From: Noviherbaspirillum galbum | GTDB lineage: Bacteria > Pseudomonadota > Gammaproteobacteria > Burkholderiales > Burkholderiaceae_D | Length of the DNA stretch: 64,000 nt | Direction: 5' to 3' | NCBI RefSeq assembly: GCF_010974945.1 | Contig: NZ_JAAIVB010000003.1 | Location: forward strand, 88,397-152,396 | Shown: positions 42,507 to 50,397 of the stretch, piece by piece | Numbering within the stretch: the stretch's first letter is position 1 | Layout: each line of letters starts with the position of its first letter | The notes under the pieces: generated by a model | Told to the model about the DNA's origin: nothing | The model's input: only the letters and a program-made list of their open reading frames with translations | The model's database searches: none | Program-made: the position numbers and the translations under genes

Positions 42507-43294
42507 CAATCGCCTGAAACGTCCGTGTCGAAGTACTTGGTCATGATCTTCTTGTAGGTGCCGTTCGCCTTCAGGTCGGCGAGCGCCTTGTTGAGCGCTT
42601 CCTTGAGTTCGGCATCGCCCTTGCGCACGCCAAAGCCCGTGCCCGTGCCGAAGATCTTTTCATCCTTGAGCACCGGGCCGGCGTAGGCGAAGCCCTTGCC
42701 GGCGGGTTTCTTCAGGAAGCCTTCGGTCGCTTCCACCGCATCCATCAGGCCGGCATCGAGGCGACCCGCCTGGAGATCGGCATAGATCTGGTCATTCTTT
42801 GCGTAGGACACCACGTCCACCCCGTTGCGCGCCAGCTTCTCCTTGGCGAAGGTCTCGTGCGTGGTGCCCTGCTGCACGCCGATGCGCTTCCCCTTGAGGG
42901 ATTCGGCGGTCGGCAACAGGTTGGCGCCGGCCTTGGCGATCATGCGCGGCGGCGACAACGTCACCCGGTTGCTGAAGTCGATTTCCTTGAGGCGCTTTTC
43001 GGTGATGGACATCGAGGCATTGATGGCGTCGAACTTCTTGGCTTTCAAGGCGGGGATCATGCCATCGAAGTCATTCTCCACCCAGGTGCACTTCGCCTTG
43101 AGATGCGCGCAGATGGCGTCGCCGAGTTCGATGTCGAAGCCAGCCAGCTTGCCGTCCTTGGTCTTGAATTCGAAGGGCGCATTGCCCGGATCGGTGCCGA
43201 ACCTGATCTCGGTGATATCGCGCGCTATTGCGGGAAACGACGCGGCGGCGAACGCCACCGCGGTGCAGACCACAAGCCTGTACATGTCGAACAT
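42506..43294 (-). CDS. aotJ: Periplasmic basic amino acid / dipeptide binding protein (AotJ/HisJ type)
   Basis: A 262-residue binding protein with a signal peptide (YRLVVCTAVAFAAASFPAIA). Ligand-site motifs of the Lys/Arg/Orn group are present: IRFGTDPGNAPFEFKTKDGKLAGFDIELGDAI (motif span), NDFDGMIPALKAKKFDAINASMSITEKR, GKRIGVQQGTTHETFA and DAGLMDAVEATEGF. It is the first gene of the J-Q-M-O-P operon. Ligand by homology is Arg/Orn; in Pseudomonas the same system also takes up beta-Asp-Arg. AGGAG lies six bases before ATG 43294. Confidence 0.92.
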   Translation of the reverse strand: MFDMYRLVVCTAVAFAAASFPAIARDITEIRFGTDPGNAPFEFKTKDGKLAGFDIELGDAICAHLKAKCTWVENDFDGMIPALKAKKFDAINASMSITEKRLKEIDFSNRVTLSPPRMIAKAGANLLPTAESLKGKRIGVQQGTTHETFAKEKLARNGVDVVSYAKNDQIYADLQAGRLDAGLMDAVEATEGFLKKPAGKGFAYAGPVLKDEKIFGTGTGFGVRKGDAELKEALNKALADLKANGTYKKIMTKYFDTDVSGD

Positions 43295-43418
43295 GGATTC
43301 TCCTGATATGCGCACCGATGCCATCGGCTGTGGGACCGGCTTTGCGTTTGCGAATTCTATGTGTGTAGCCATTCTTCCACAACACGGTGGAAATGTATTA
43401 CTCAATGGCATTAGCAAA

Positions 43419-43434
43419 CTTGAGGAGCCTCAAG
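43419..43434. promoter_or_regulatory. Palindrome upstream of the aot/cphE operon
   Basis: CTTGAGG-AG-CCTCAAG, perfect 7-bp arms, 125 bases before the aotJ ATG and 90 bases before the Fur box. It could be an operator for the leftward operon. No regulator gene is adjacent, so this is a guess from symmetry. Confidence 0.35.
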
Positions 43435-43524
43435 CAGGGAATGGCCGGGTCGCGAAGCGAACGGTGAAGGATGGCCGTGCAGGAAAGTCGCCGGTCTTGT
43501 GGACTGCAACCACCCATTGCAAAT

Positions 43525-43543
43525 GATAATGATTCGCATTATT
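43525..43543. promoter_or_regulatory. Fur box
   Basis: GATAATGATTCGCATTATT matches 15 of 19 positions of the consensus GATAATGATAATCATTATC. It lies 41 bases before the receptor ATG, over the likely promoter, so the receptor operon should be repressed by Fur in iron-replete cells. Confidence 0.85.
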
Positions 43544-43583
43544 ATATTCATCAACGACCTGACATTTTTACAAAACTTTCCTC

Positions 43584-45782
43584 ATGCCGCCATCCTTTCC
43601 GCAAGACCGGGCCCTGGTTTCCCGCCCTGGCCGACCGCTCCGCCTTCCCTTGCATGGACTTGCCGCCACCACCATCGCCTTGTGCGCGCTTCCCGCCGCC
43701 GCGCAAACCCAGGGAGAGAACAGTGACCAGACCCTGCCGAGCATCGTGATCAAGGATAGCCGGGAGCAAAACAATGGCTACCACGGCGAGAAAACCCGGC
43801 TCGGAAAGACGCCGCAACTCGCCAAGGACATTCCCCAGTCGGTCACCATCGTGTCGGAGCAACTCATGCGTGAGCGCAACGCCGACACCTTCAAGGAAGC
43901 CCTGCGCAACGTGGCGGGGCTTACCTTCAACGCCGGAGAAGGCGGCCGCATCGGCGACAACATCACCTTGCGAGGCTACTCTGCCGTGGGTGACCTTTTC
44001 CTTGATGGCATCCGGGACATTGCCCAGTACAACCGCGACACCTTCAACCTGGAACAGATCGAGATCCTCCGCGGCTCGGCCTCCATGCTGTTCGGCCGCG
44101 GCTCGACGGGCGGCGTCATCAACCAGGTCAGCAAGAAGGCCAAGCCGGTCGATGCAAGCGAAGCGGCGCTCACCGTGGGCAGCTTCAATTACAAGCGCCT
44201 GACCGCCGACCTCAACAGGGCATTCAGCGATGACCTGTCGTTCCGGCTCAACCTCATGGACACCGAGACGGACAGCTTCCGCAACGACGTGAAGCAACGA
44301 CGCTTCGGCGTCGCGCCGACCCTGACCTGGGGAGCGGGCACCGACAACGAAGTGAACCTGTCCTACTTCTACATGAAGGACAACAACGTTCCGGACTATG
44401 GCGTGCCCTACTTCAAGGGACGACCGATCGACGTGCCCATCGAGCGCTTCTACGGCCTGGCGAACGCCGACTACGAGAAGAACCAGACCGGCATCGGCAC
44501 CCTCGCCTACACCCATCTTTTCAGCAACGACACCGCGCTGCGCACGACCTTGCGCAAGGCCGACTATGATCGCGACCTGCGCGCCGTGGCGCCGCGCCTG
44601 GGCGTCGCCAGCGCCGCCGGCTGCGCCATCAATGGCAACCTTGCCGGGTGGAGCGATGCCACCGGCTTGTGCCGTCAGCGGCAAGCGCGGGGCGGCGCGG
44701 AGCATACCTGGACGCTGCAGTCCGACTTCAACACCAAATTCGCCGCTGGCGGCATGAAGCATGAGATTCTGGCCGGTGTCGAATATCTCAATGAAGACGC
44801 CTCCCGCTACACCAACGCGAGCGCGCTCTCGAACCCGAGCACGACGGTGGGCAACGTCGATACCATGCCGGTCCTGCCCGCGGGTTTCGACGCGTCATTC
44901 ATCCGCACTGCCTACAACAAGTACACCGGCCACACCGCGAGCGCCTATGCGCAGGACACCATCGAGTTCATCCCCCACTGGAAGCTGCTCGCCGGGGCCC
45001 GCCATGACAGCATGCGCGCCGATTACGAGCGCCCCGCCCCGGCCGGCCCGCTGTCACGCAAGGATGACGTCTGGAGCTGGCGCGCGGGCCTGATGTACCA
45101 GCCGGACAAGCTGACGACGTATTACACCTCGTATGGCACCTCGTTCAACCCTTCCGCCGAAGCCTACCAGCTCGACAGCCGCACCGCGAACACGCCGCCC
45201 GAGAAAAGCCGCAACCTCGAGATCGGCGCAAAGTGGGAACTGCTGGATGGCGACATGTCGGTCCGCACCGCATTGTTCCGCTCCGAAAAGACGAACGAGC
45301 GCAATACCGACGTCGCCTCGCCCGATATCGCCGTCCTCTCCGGCCGCCGCCACACCGACGGACTTGAACTCGAATCGGTCGGCCGCCTGTCGAAGCAGTG
45401 GGAAGTGTTTGCCAACGTGGCGATCATGCGCGCCAAGGTCGACGAGGCATCGGCCGACCAGGCAGGCACGAAAGGCATGGTCCCGACCAACACCCCAGAC
45501 TATACCTACAGCCTCTGGACCACCTACAAGTTCGCGCCGGGCTGGAAGGTGGGCGGCGGACTCGAAGGCGTCGGCCTGCGCTACGCGAACGCGACGAATA
45601 CCATCGAGGTTCCCGCCTACAAGCGCGTGGATGCCCTGCTCGAGTACGCGGCGAAAAAATATTCGATCAAGCTCAACGTGTTCAATCTGTTCAACGAGAA
45701 GTATTACGAGGGCGTCTATACCGGACACGTGCTGCCGGGCACGCCCCGCGCGGTCCAGCTCACGCTGGGCACCAAGTTCTGA
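43584..45782 (+). CDS. fiu: TonB-dependent siderophore receptor (Fiu-like)
   Basis: A 732-residue outer-membrane receptor with a signal peptide (LHGLAATTIALCALPAAAQ), a plug (KTPQLAKDIPQSVTIVSEQLM, NITLRGYSAVGDLFLDGIRD, IEILRGSASMLFGRGSTGGVINQVSK) and a barrel ending in VQLTLGTKF with the terminal Phe needed for assembly. The PQSVTVV and GRGSTGGVIN motifs are those of catecholate/hydroxamate siderophore receptors such as Fiu. It imports ferric siderophore or catechol complexes with TonB energy. It is followed at nine bases by a ybiX/piuC gene, as fiu is in other bacteria. Confidence 0.92.
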   Translation: MPPSFPQDRALVSRPGRPLRLPLHGLAATTIALCALPAAAQTQGENSDQTLPSIVIKDSREQNNGYHGEKTRLGKTPQLAKDIPQSVTIVSEQLMRERNADTFKEALRNVAGLTFNAGEGGRIGDNITLRGYSAVGDLFLDGIRDIAQYNRDTFNLEQIEILRGSASMLFGRGSTGGVINQVSKKAKPVDASEAALTVGSFNYKRLTADLNRAFSDDLSFRLNLMDTETDSFRNDVKQRRFGVAPTLTWGAGTDNEVNLSYFYMKDNNVPDYGVPYFKGRPIDVPIERFYGLANADYEKNQTGIGTLAYTHLFSNDTALRTTLRKADYDRDLRAVAPRLGVASAAGCAINGNLAGWSDATGLCRQRQARGGAEHTWTLQSDFNTKFAAGGMKHEILAGVEYLNEDASRYTNASALSNPSTTVGNVDTMPVLPAGFDASFIRTAYNKYTGHTASAYAQDTIEFIPHWKLLAGARHDSMRADYERPAPAGPLSRKDDVWSWRAGLMYQPDKLTTYYTSYGTSFNPSAEAYQLDSRTANTPPEKSRNLEIGAKWELLDGDMSVRTALFRSEKTNERNTDVASPDIAVLSGRRHTDGLELESVGRLSKQWEVFANVAIMRAKVDEASADQAGTKGMVPTNTPDYTYSLWTTYKFAPGWKVGGGLEGVGLRYANATNTIEVPAYKRVDALLEYAAKKYSIKLNVFNLFNEKYYEGVYTGHVLPGTPRAVQLTLGTKF

Positions 45783-45791
45783 GGAATCGCC

Positions 45792-46481
45792 ATGCTGCTT
45801 CATGTTCCCCGTGTACTCGAACCGGCCGCGCTCCGGCGCTGCCGCGACATCGTTGAAGGCGCCACCTGGCTTGATGGCGGCCTGACCGCGGGCACGCAAT
45901 CCGCCCAGGTGAAAAACAACCGCCAGCTGTCGGAAGCATCCGAAGCGTCCCAGGCGGCGCGCGCCATCGTTGTCGATGCGCTGGCGAAAAGCGCCCTCTT
46001 CTTCAGCGCCGCGCTACCGAAGAAAACCTTTCCGCCGCTGTTCAATCGCTATGACGGCAGCGCCAATGCCTTCGGCAACCACATCGACAATGCCGTGCGC
46101 ACCTCCCTGACGACCGGCGACTGGGTGCGGACCGATCTTTCCGTCACTCTGTTCCTGAGCGATCCCGAAGAGTACGACGGCGGCGAGCTGGTCGTGCAGG
46201 ACACCTTCGGAACGCATCGCGTCAAGCTGCCCGCAGGCGATCTCGTGCTCTATCCCTCTTCCAGCGTGCATCGCGTCGAACCGGTCACGCGCGGCAGCCG
46301 CATCGCTTCCTTCTTCTGGGTGGAAAGCATGGTTCGCCGGGACGACCAGCGGCGGCTGCTGTTCGACATGGACATGGCGATCCAGTCCATGCGCGACGCC
46401 AGCCAGGGCAGCGACTCGGAGCATGTCGTCAGCCTGACGGGGTGTTATCACAATCTCATGCGCATGTGGGCGGAGACCTGA
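45792..46481 (+). CDS. piuC: Fe(II)/2-oxoglutarate-dependent PKHD-type hydroxylase (YbiX/PiuC)
   Basis: A 229-residue enzyme. The HxD of the double-stranded beta-helix is [10 protein letters not shown] near residue 97, the distal His is [13 protein letters not shown] near 160, followed by the 2-oxoglutarate-binding Arg. [13 protein letters not shown] and [13 protein letters not shown] are typical for YbiX. Its substrate is unknown; constant pairing with catecholate receptors suggests siderophore processing in the periplasm or cytoplasm. GAGGAA six bases before the ATG. Confidence 0.92.
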   Translation: MLLHVPRVLEPAALRRCRDIVEGATWLDGGLTAGTQSAQVKNNRQLSEASEASQAARAIVVDALAKSALFFSAALPKKTFPPLFNRYDGSANAFGNHIDNAVRTSLTTGDWVRTDLSVTLFLSDPEEYDGGELVVQDTFGTHRVKLPAGDLVLYPSSSVHRVEPVTRGSRIASFFWVESMVRRDDQRRLLFDMDMAIQSMRDASQGSDSEHVVSLTGCYHNLMRMWAET

Positions 46482-46530
46482 CCCATTTACCCGGATCGCC
46501 CCGGCCGCAAAGTTACAACAAAGGACCAAC

Positions 46531-46884
46531 ATGCATCCCCAGAAGCACCGGCTCCACGCCTTTCTTCCCGTACTGGCCGCGTCAATCGCGTTGTGCATCG
46601 CGCCCGGCGCATCGGCAGCCGATGCCGAGGCCCGCATCACCATCCAGGAACACAAGTTCGTGCCGGCAGAGCTGAAGGTTCCCGCCGGCCAGCGCGTCAA
46701 GCTCCTGGTCCTGAACAAGGACGACACGCCGGAAGAATTCGAAAGCAGCACGCTCGCCGTAGAGAAAGTCATTCCCGGCGGCGCGCGCGCGACCATCTTC
46801 ATCGGACCGCTCAAGCCGGGCCGCTACCCTTTCATGGGCGAATTCCACCAGAGCACCGCGCAAGGCGCGGTGGTCGCGGAGTAA
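46531..46884 (+). CDS. Periplasmic cupredoxin-like protein (EfeO N-domain type)
   Basis: A 117-residue protein with a signal peptide (AFLPVLAASIALCIAPGASA). The cupredoxin domain reads ITIQEHKFVPAELKVPAGQRVKLLVLNKDDTPEEFES and ends PGRYPFMGEFHQSTAQGAVVAE. The usual copper Cys is absent; Glu, His and Met residues could bind iron or copper, as in the EfeO cupredoxin domain. It is two bases upstream of the FTR1 permease and probably hands iron to it. Confidence 0.88.
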   Translation: MHPQKHRLHAFLPVLAASIALCIAPGASAADAEARITIQEHKFVPAELKVPAGQRVKLLVLNKDDTPEEFESSTLAVEKVIPGGARATIFIGPLKPGRYPFMGEFHQSTAQGAVVAE

Positions 46885-46886
46885 GC

Positions 46887-47738
46887 ATGTTCGGCGCCGC
46901 GCTGATCATCTTCCGGGAAACCGTGGAAGCCGCGCTGTTCGTGAGCATCATGGCCGCCGCGACACGGGGACTGCCGGACCGGGGACGCTGGCTCGCGGCA
47001 GGCATCGCCGGCGGCATCCTCGGTTCCCTCCTCGTCGCCAGCATGATGGAAACGATCGCCGACATGGCGGAAGGCATCGGGCAGGATTACCTCAACGCCG
47101 GCATCCTCGGCATCGCCTTCGTGATGCTGGCCTGGCATCTCATGACGTCGGCGCGGCACGGCATGCAGGCGGCCAGCGCCGCGCGGCAGCTCGGGCAGGC
47201 CTTGCATGAACGCGCCGGTCCGCCTTGGGCCATGGTCATCGCCGTCGCGCTTGCCGTCCTGCGCGAAGGTGCGGAGACCGTCCTGTTCGTCGCCGGCTAC
47301 GCGGCGGGCAACGCGTCGAGCCGAGGAAGCATCCTGGCCGGTTGTGCCATGGGCCTGGCAGCGGGCATCGCCCTCGGCGCGCTGCTCTACGCCGGCCTGA
47401 AATCGATTCCCATCCGCCGGCTGTTCTCGGTGACCAACCTCTTGATCCTGCTGATGGCGTCGGCGATGGCCGGCCAGTTTGCGCGGACCCTCATCCAGGC
47501 GGGCATCCTTCCTTCGCTATTGGCCTCGGCCTGGGACTCCTCGGCGCTGTTGTCTAACGATTCCCTGGCGGGCACCCTGATGCACGCGCTCCTCGGTTAC
47601 GAAGCACGACCCTCGGGCATGCAGCTGCTTTTTTATGCCGGCGGCTTAGTCCTGCTGGTGGCCGGCATGCGCCTGATGCGGCCCCGCGCCAAGGCAACGA
47701 CGGCCAGTACGGCGGTTTCGCCCGAGATTTCCGTCTGA
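46887..47738 (+). CDS. FTR1-family iron permease (EfeU-like)
   Basis: A 283-residue protein with about seven helices. The two iron-binding motifs RExxE are present: IIFRETVEAALF at residues 8-19 and VLREGAETVLF near 127. It imports iron across the inner membrane. The start ATG at 46887 is two bases after the cupredoxin stop. In the usual EfeUOB system a peroxidase (EfeB) and an M75 peptidase domain are also present; neither is here, so this is a minimal two-gene form. The last 15 residues are Ala/Thr/Ser-rich. Confidence 0.9.
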   Translation: MFGAALIIFRETVEAALFVSIMAAATRGLPDRGRWLAAGIAGGILGSLLVASMMETIADMAEGIGQDYLNAGILGIAFVMLAWHLMTSARHGMQAASAARQLGQALHERAGPPWAMVIAVALAVLREGAETVLFVAGYAAGNASSRGSILAGCAMGLAAGIALGALLYAGLKSIPIRRLFSVTNLLILLMASAMAGQFARTLIQAGILPSLLASAWDSSALLSNDSLAGTLMHALLGYEARPSGMQLLFYAGGLVLLVAGMRLMRPRAKATTASTAVSPEISV

Positions 47739-47849
47739 AAAATCCTCTTGCCTGTTCTTCCGACCGCGCCCGGCTCCCTGCCTCTCGGCCGAGGGGCAGC
47801 CGCGCAAGCGCCCATCCATTGATATATTATTTCCGCAACATTGCTTCCT

Positions 47850-47877
47850 TGAATCCGATTTGAAGTCGCCTGCGTAC
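47850..47877 (+). promoter_or_regulatory. Possible ECF-sigma promoter
   Basis: TGAATCC, 16 bases, then CGTAC. The form resembles ECF-type -35/-10 elements. It lies just before the palindrome and 69 bases before the methyltransferase start. This is weak evidence. Confidence 0.25.
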
Positions 47878-47888
47878 AAGAGGCGTCG

Positions 47889-47916
47889 GGTCCGGGCTGC
47901 GCGCGCAGCCCGGACC
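47889..47916. repeat. Perfect 28-bp palindrome in the leader of the CFA-like operon
   Basis: GGTCCGGGCTGCGC is followed directly by its exact reverse complement. It ends 29 bases before the start codon. As DNA it is an ideal dimer site; as RNA it would form a very stable hairpin next to the ribosome site GGGGAGAAA. No T-run follows. Confidence 0.75.
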
Positions 47917-47945
47917 GAGCGTCCGTTAACTGGGGAGAAATTGTC

Positions 47946-48995
47946 ATGAGCACAGCAACCAACCTGGCCATCAGTTGGGTAGAACAGGGATACGTCCCGG
48001 ATCCGGTGATTCGCGCAGGCATCCGCCGCCTCTTGAAAAGCCGGCTCGAAGAAATCGAGGCTGACCGGACGGGCGCCGCCTCGGAGCGCATGGAAGCATT
48101 CATCCGGGAGATGGCAGCCGCCGACATGGCGCCGCTGCCCGAAAAGGCCAACGAACAGCATTACGAGGTGCCGGCAAGCTTCTTCCTGCGGGCGCTTGGC
48201 TCGCACCGGAAATACAGCTGCTGCTGGTGGCCGGAAGGCACCGATACCCTGGACGAAGCGGAAGCCCTCGCATTGAACGCCACCTGCGAACGCGCCGGCC
48301 TCGCGGATGGACAGGACATCCTGGAACTGGGCTGCGGCTGGGGTTCGCTCAGCCTGTGGATGGCGGAACGCTTCCCGCGCGCGCGCATCACCGCGGTGTC
48401 GAACTCCCGCTCGCAGCGCGCCTACATCGAACAGGAAGCGCAGCGGCGCGGCCTGAAAAACCTGCGCATCCTGACGCAAGACATGAACGTGTTCGACATC
48501 GCCGACCGTTTCGACCGCATCGTGTCGGTGGAAATGTGCGAACACCTGCGCAACTGGCCCCTGCTGTTCAGCCGCATCCGCTCCTGGCTGAAGCCCGGCG
48601 GACGGTTCTTCATGCATGTCTTCGTGCATCGTTCGACGCCCTACGCTTTCGAGGCGCGCGACGAGAGCGACTGGATGAGCCGTCATTTCTTTTCCGGCGG
48701 CATGATGCCGAGCGACGATCTCGCCGCCCGCTTCCAGGATGACCTCAAGCTGCTGCAGAGATGGCGGTGGGACGGCACGCACTATGAAAAGACCTGCAAT
48801 GCCTGGCTGGCGCGCATGGACGACCAACGGGATGCGGTCATGCCCATCCTGGAACAGACCTATGGCAAGGAGCAGGCGGCGGTGTGGTGGATGCGCTGGC
48901 GCATCTTCTTCATGTCGTGCGCGGAACTGTTCGGCTATGAGCACGGGCAGCAATGGTGGGTAAGCCATTACCTGTTCGAACGCCGTCCGGACTGA
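47946..48995 (+). CDS. CFA-synthase-like SAM-dependent methyltransferase
   Basis: A 349-residue protein. It lacks the N-terminal lipid domain of full CFA synthase (compare the 445-residue enzyme at 10518). NEQHYEVPASFFLRALGSHRKYSCCWW corresponds to the family entry motif, ILELGCGWGSLSLWMAERFP binds SAM, and SVEMCEHLRNWPLLFSRIRSWLKPGGRFFMHVFVHRSTPYAFE is the core (motif span). The C-terminal helix ends WWVSHYLFERR. Homologues of this short type are part of stress-induced operons with DUF2878 and DUF1295 proteins, some under anti-sigma ChrR control, and methylate unsaturated fatty acids. It is the first gene of a five-gene unit. Confidence 0.88.
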   Translation: MSTATNLAISWVEQGYVPDPVIRAGIRRLLKSRLEEIEADRTGAASERMEAFIREMAAADMAPLPEKANEQHYEVPASFFLRALGSHRKYSCCWWPEGTDTLDEAEALALNATCERAGLADGQDILELGCGWGSLSLWMAERFPRARITAVSNSRSQRAYIEQEAQRRGLKNLRILTQDMNVFDIADRFDRIVSVEMCEHLRNWPLLFSRIRSWLKPGGRFFMHVFVHRSTPYAFEARDESDWMSRHFFSGGMMPSDDLAARFQDDLKLLQRWRWDGTHYEKTCNAWLARMDDQRDAVMPILEQTYGKEQAAVWWMRWRIFFMSCAELFGYEHGQQWWVSHYLFERRPD

Positions 48996-49025
48996 TTTCC
49001 GGCAACGATCATCGGAGGGGCTCGC

Positions 49026-49577
49026 ATGGAATCGATTGCCGCCGTCAAGCCGTCCTGGCGCAATGGCGCCGCCATCAACTTCGTCCTGTTCCAGGCAGGA
49101 TGGCTGGGCTGCGTGCTGAGCGCGGCGCGCGGACAAGCCTGGCTGGGCGTCCTGGGCGTTGCAGCCATCGGCGGCTGGCATCTCGCCCACGCCGCTCGCC
49201 CTCGCGCGGAGGCAAGGCTGATGCTGCTGGCCGCCCTGCTCGGGATCGTCTGGGAAAGCGTGCTTGCCAGCGGCGGCTGGCTGGTCTATCCAGACGGACT
49301 GGCATTCGGGATACTCGCGCCTTACTGGCTCGTTGCGATGTGGGTTCTGTTTGCGACCACGCTCAACGCATCCCTCGGCTGGTTGCGCGGCAAGCCCTGG
49401 CTCGCGGCGGCATTCGGCGGCGTGGGCGGACCGCTTGCCTTCCTGGCGGGAGAGCGGCTCGGCGCGGTGGCCTTTGCCCGGCCGGCCGCCGCCACGATTG
49501 CGCTGGCGCTGGGATGGGCCTTGCTGACGCCGCTGCTGACGGCGATCGCATCACGCCTGTCGGAGCACCGTCCATGA
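49026..49577 (+). CDS. DUF2878 membrane protein
   Basis: A 183-residue protein with about five or six helices: INFVLFQAGWLGCVLSAA, WLGVLGVAAIGGWHLAHAA, LMLLAALLGIVWESVLASGGWLVYP and others. The N-F-x-L-F-Q-x-G-W start is typical of DUF2878. Function is unknown; it occurs next to CFA-like and DUF1295 genes in many proteobacteria. GGAGGGG lies six bases before the ATG. Confidence 0.85.
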   Translation: MESIAAVKPSWRNGAAINFVLFQAGWLGCVLSAARGQAWLGVLGVAAIGGWHLAHAARPRAEARLMLLAALLGIVWESVLASGGWLVYPDGLAFGILAPYWLVAMWVLFATTLNASLGWLRGKPWLAAAFGGVGGPLAFLAGERLGAVAFARPAAATIALALGWALLTPLLTAIASRLSEHRP

Positions 49578-49599
49578 AAACGACCGCAGGAAGAACGCA

Positions 49600-50397
49600 A
49601 TGACATTATGGGATCTGGGATCGGGCCCCGCACTTGCCAGCGCCGCCACGGTGGCCATCATCGCCGTCGTTGCCTGGATCATCAGCGTGGCCAGGCGCAA
49701 CGCAGGCATTGCCGACGTCATCTGGGGAGGCTTCATGCTGGCCGGATCGGCAGCCTTCATGCTGAAGCTCGACCAGCCCGGTCCGCGCGCCGCCTGGTTG
49801 CTGGCAATGATCGCCTTGTGGGCGCTGCGCCTGTCGCTGCACATCGGCTGGCGCAACCACGGCCAGCCGGAAGACCGGCGCTACCAAGCCATACGCGAGC
49901 GCAACCAGCCTCATTTCGCCTTGAAGAGCCTTTATCTGGTGTTCGGACTGCAGGCGGCGCTAGCATGGATCATCGCCCTGCCGCTGTTTGCCGCGATCGG
50001 AAGCGGCGCACCGATCGGATGGCTTGATGCCGCCGGCGTCCTGCTCTGGCTTGCCGGGTTCCTGTTCGAGGCCATCGCCGACGCCCAGCTTGCGCGTTTC
50101 CGGAAGCGGCATGCCGGTTTCGCGGACCAGGCGCGTCCCGTCATGGATTCAGGACTGTGGCGGTACTCGCGGCATCCGAATTATTTCGGCGAGTGCTGCC
50201 TGTGGTGGGGCTTCTACCTCGTCGCCTTGTCGGCGGGTGCGGGATGGACCATCTTCTCTCCCCTGCTCATGACCGTGCTGCTGCTCAAGGTTTCCGGCGT
50301 CGCGCTGCTGGAAAGGGACATGGTCGAACGGCGCCCCGCCTATCGCCAGTACATCGAACGCACCAATGCGTTCATTCCCGGGCCGCGTCATGAATAG
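49600..50397 (+). CDS. DUF1295 membrane protein (steroid-5-alpha-reductase-like)
   Basis: A 265-residue protein with six or seven helices. ADVIWGGFMLAGSAAFML, RHPNYFGECCLWWGFYLVAL and LLKVSGVALLERDMVERRPAYRQYIERTNAFIPG are DUF1295 signatures, a family with the fold of isoprenylcysteine methyltransferases and 5-alpha reductases. The Arg-His-Pro-Asn-Tyr motif binds nucleotide cofactors in relatives. A redox or methyl-transfer step on lipid is inferred, not shown. It starts 22 bases after the DUF2878 gene and overlaps the next gene by eight bases. Confidence 0.88.
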   Translation: MTLWDLGSGPALASAATVAIIAVVAWIISVARRNAGIADVIWGGFMLAGSAAFMLKLDQPGPRAAWLLAMIALWALRLSLHIGWRNHGQPEDRRYQAIRERNQPHFALKSLYLVFGLQAALAWIIALPLFAAIGSGAPIGWLDAAGVLLWLAGFLFEAIADAQLARFRKRHAGFADQARPVMDSGLWRYSRHPNYFGECCLWWGFYLVALSAGAGWTIFSPLLMTVLLLKVSGVALLERDMVERRPAYRQYIERTNAFIPGPRHE

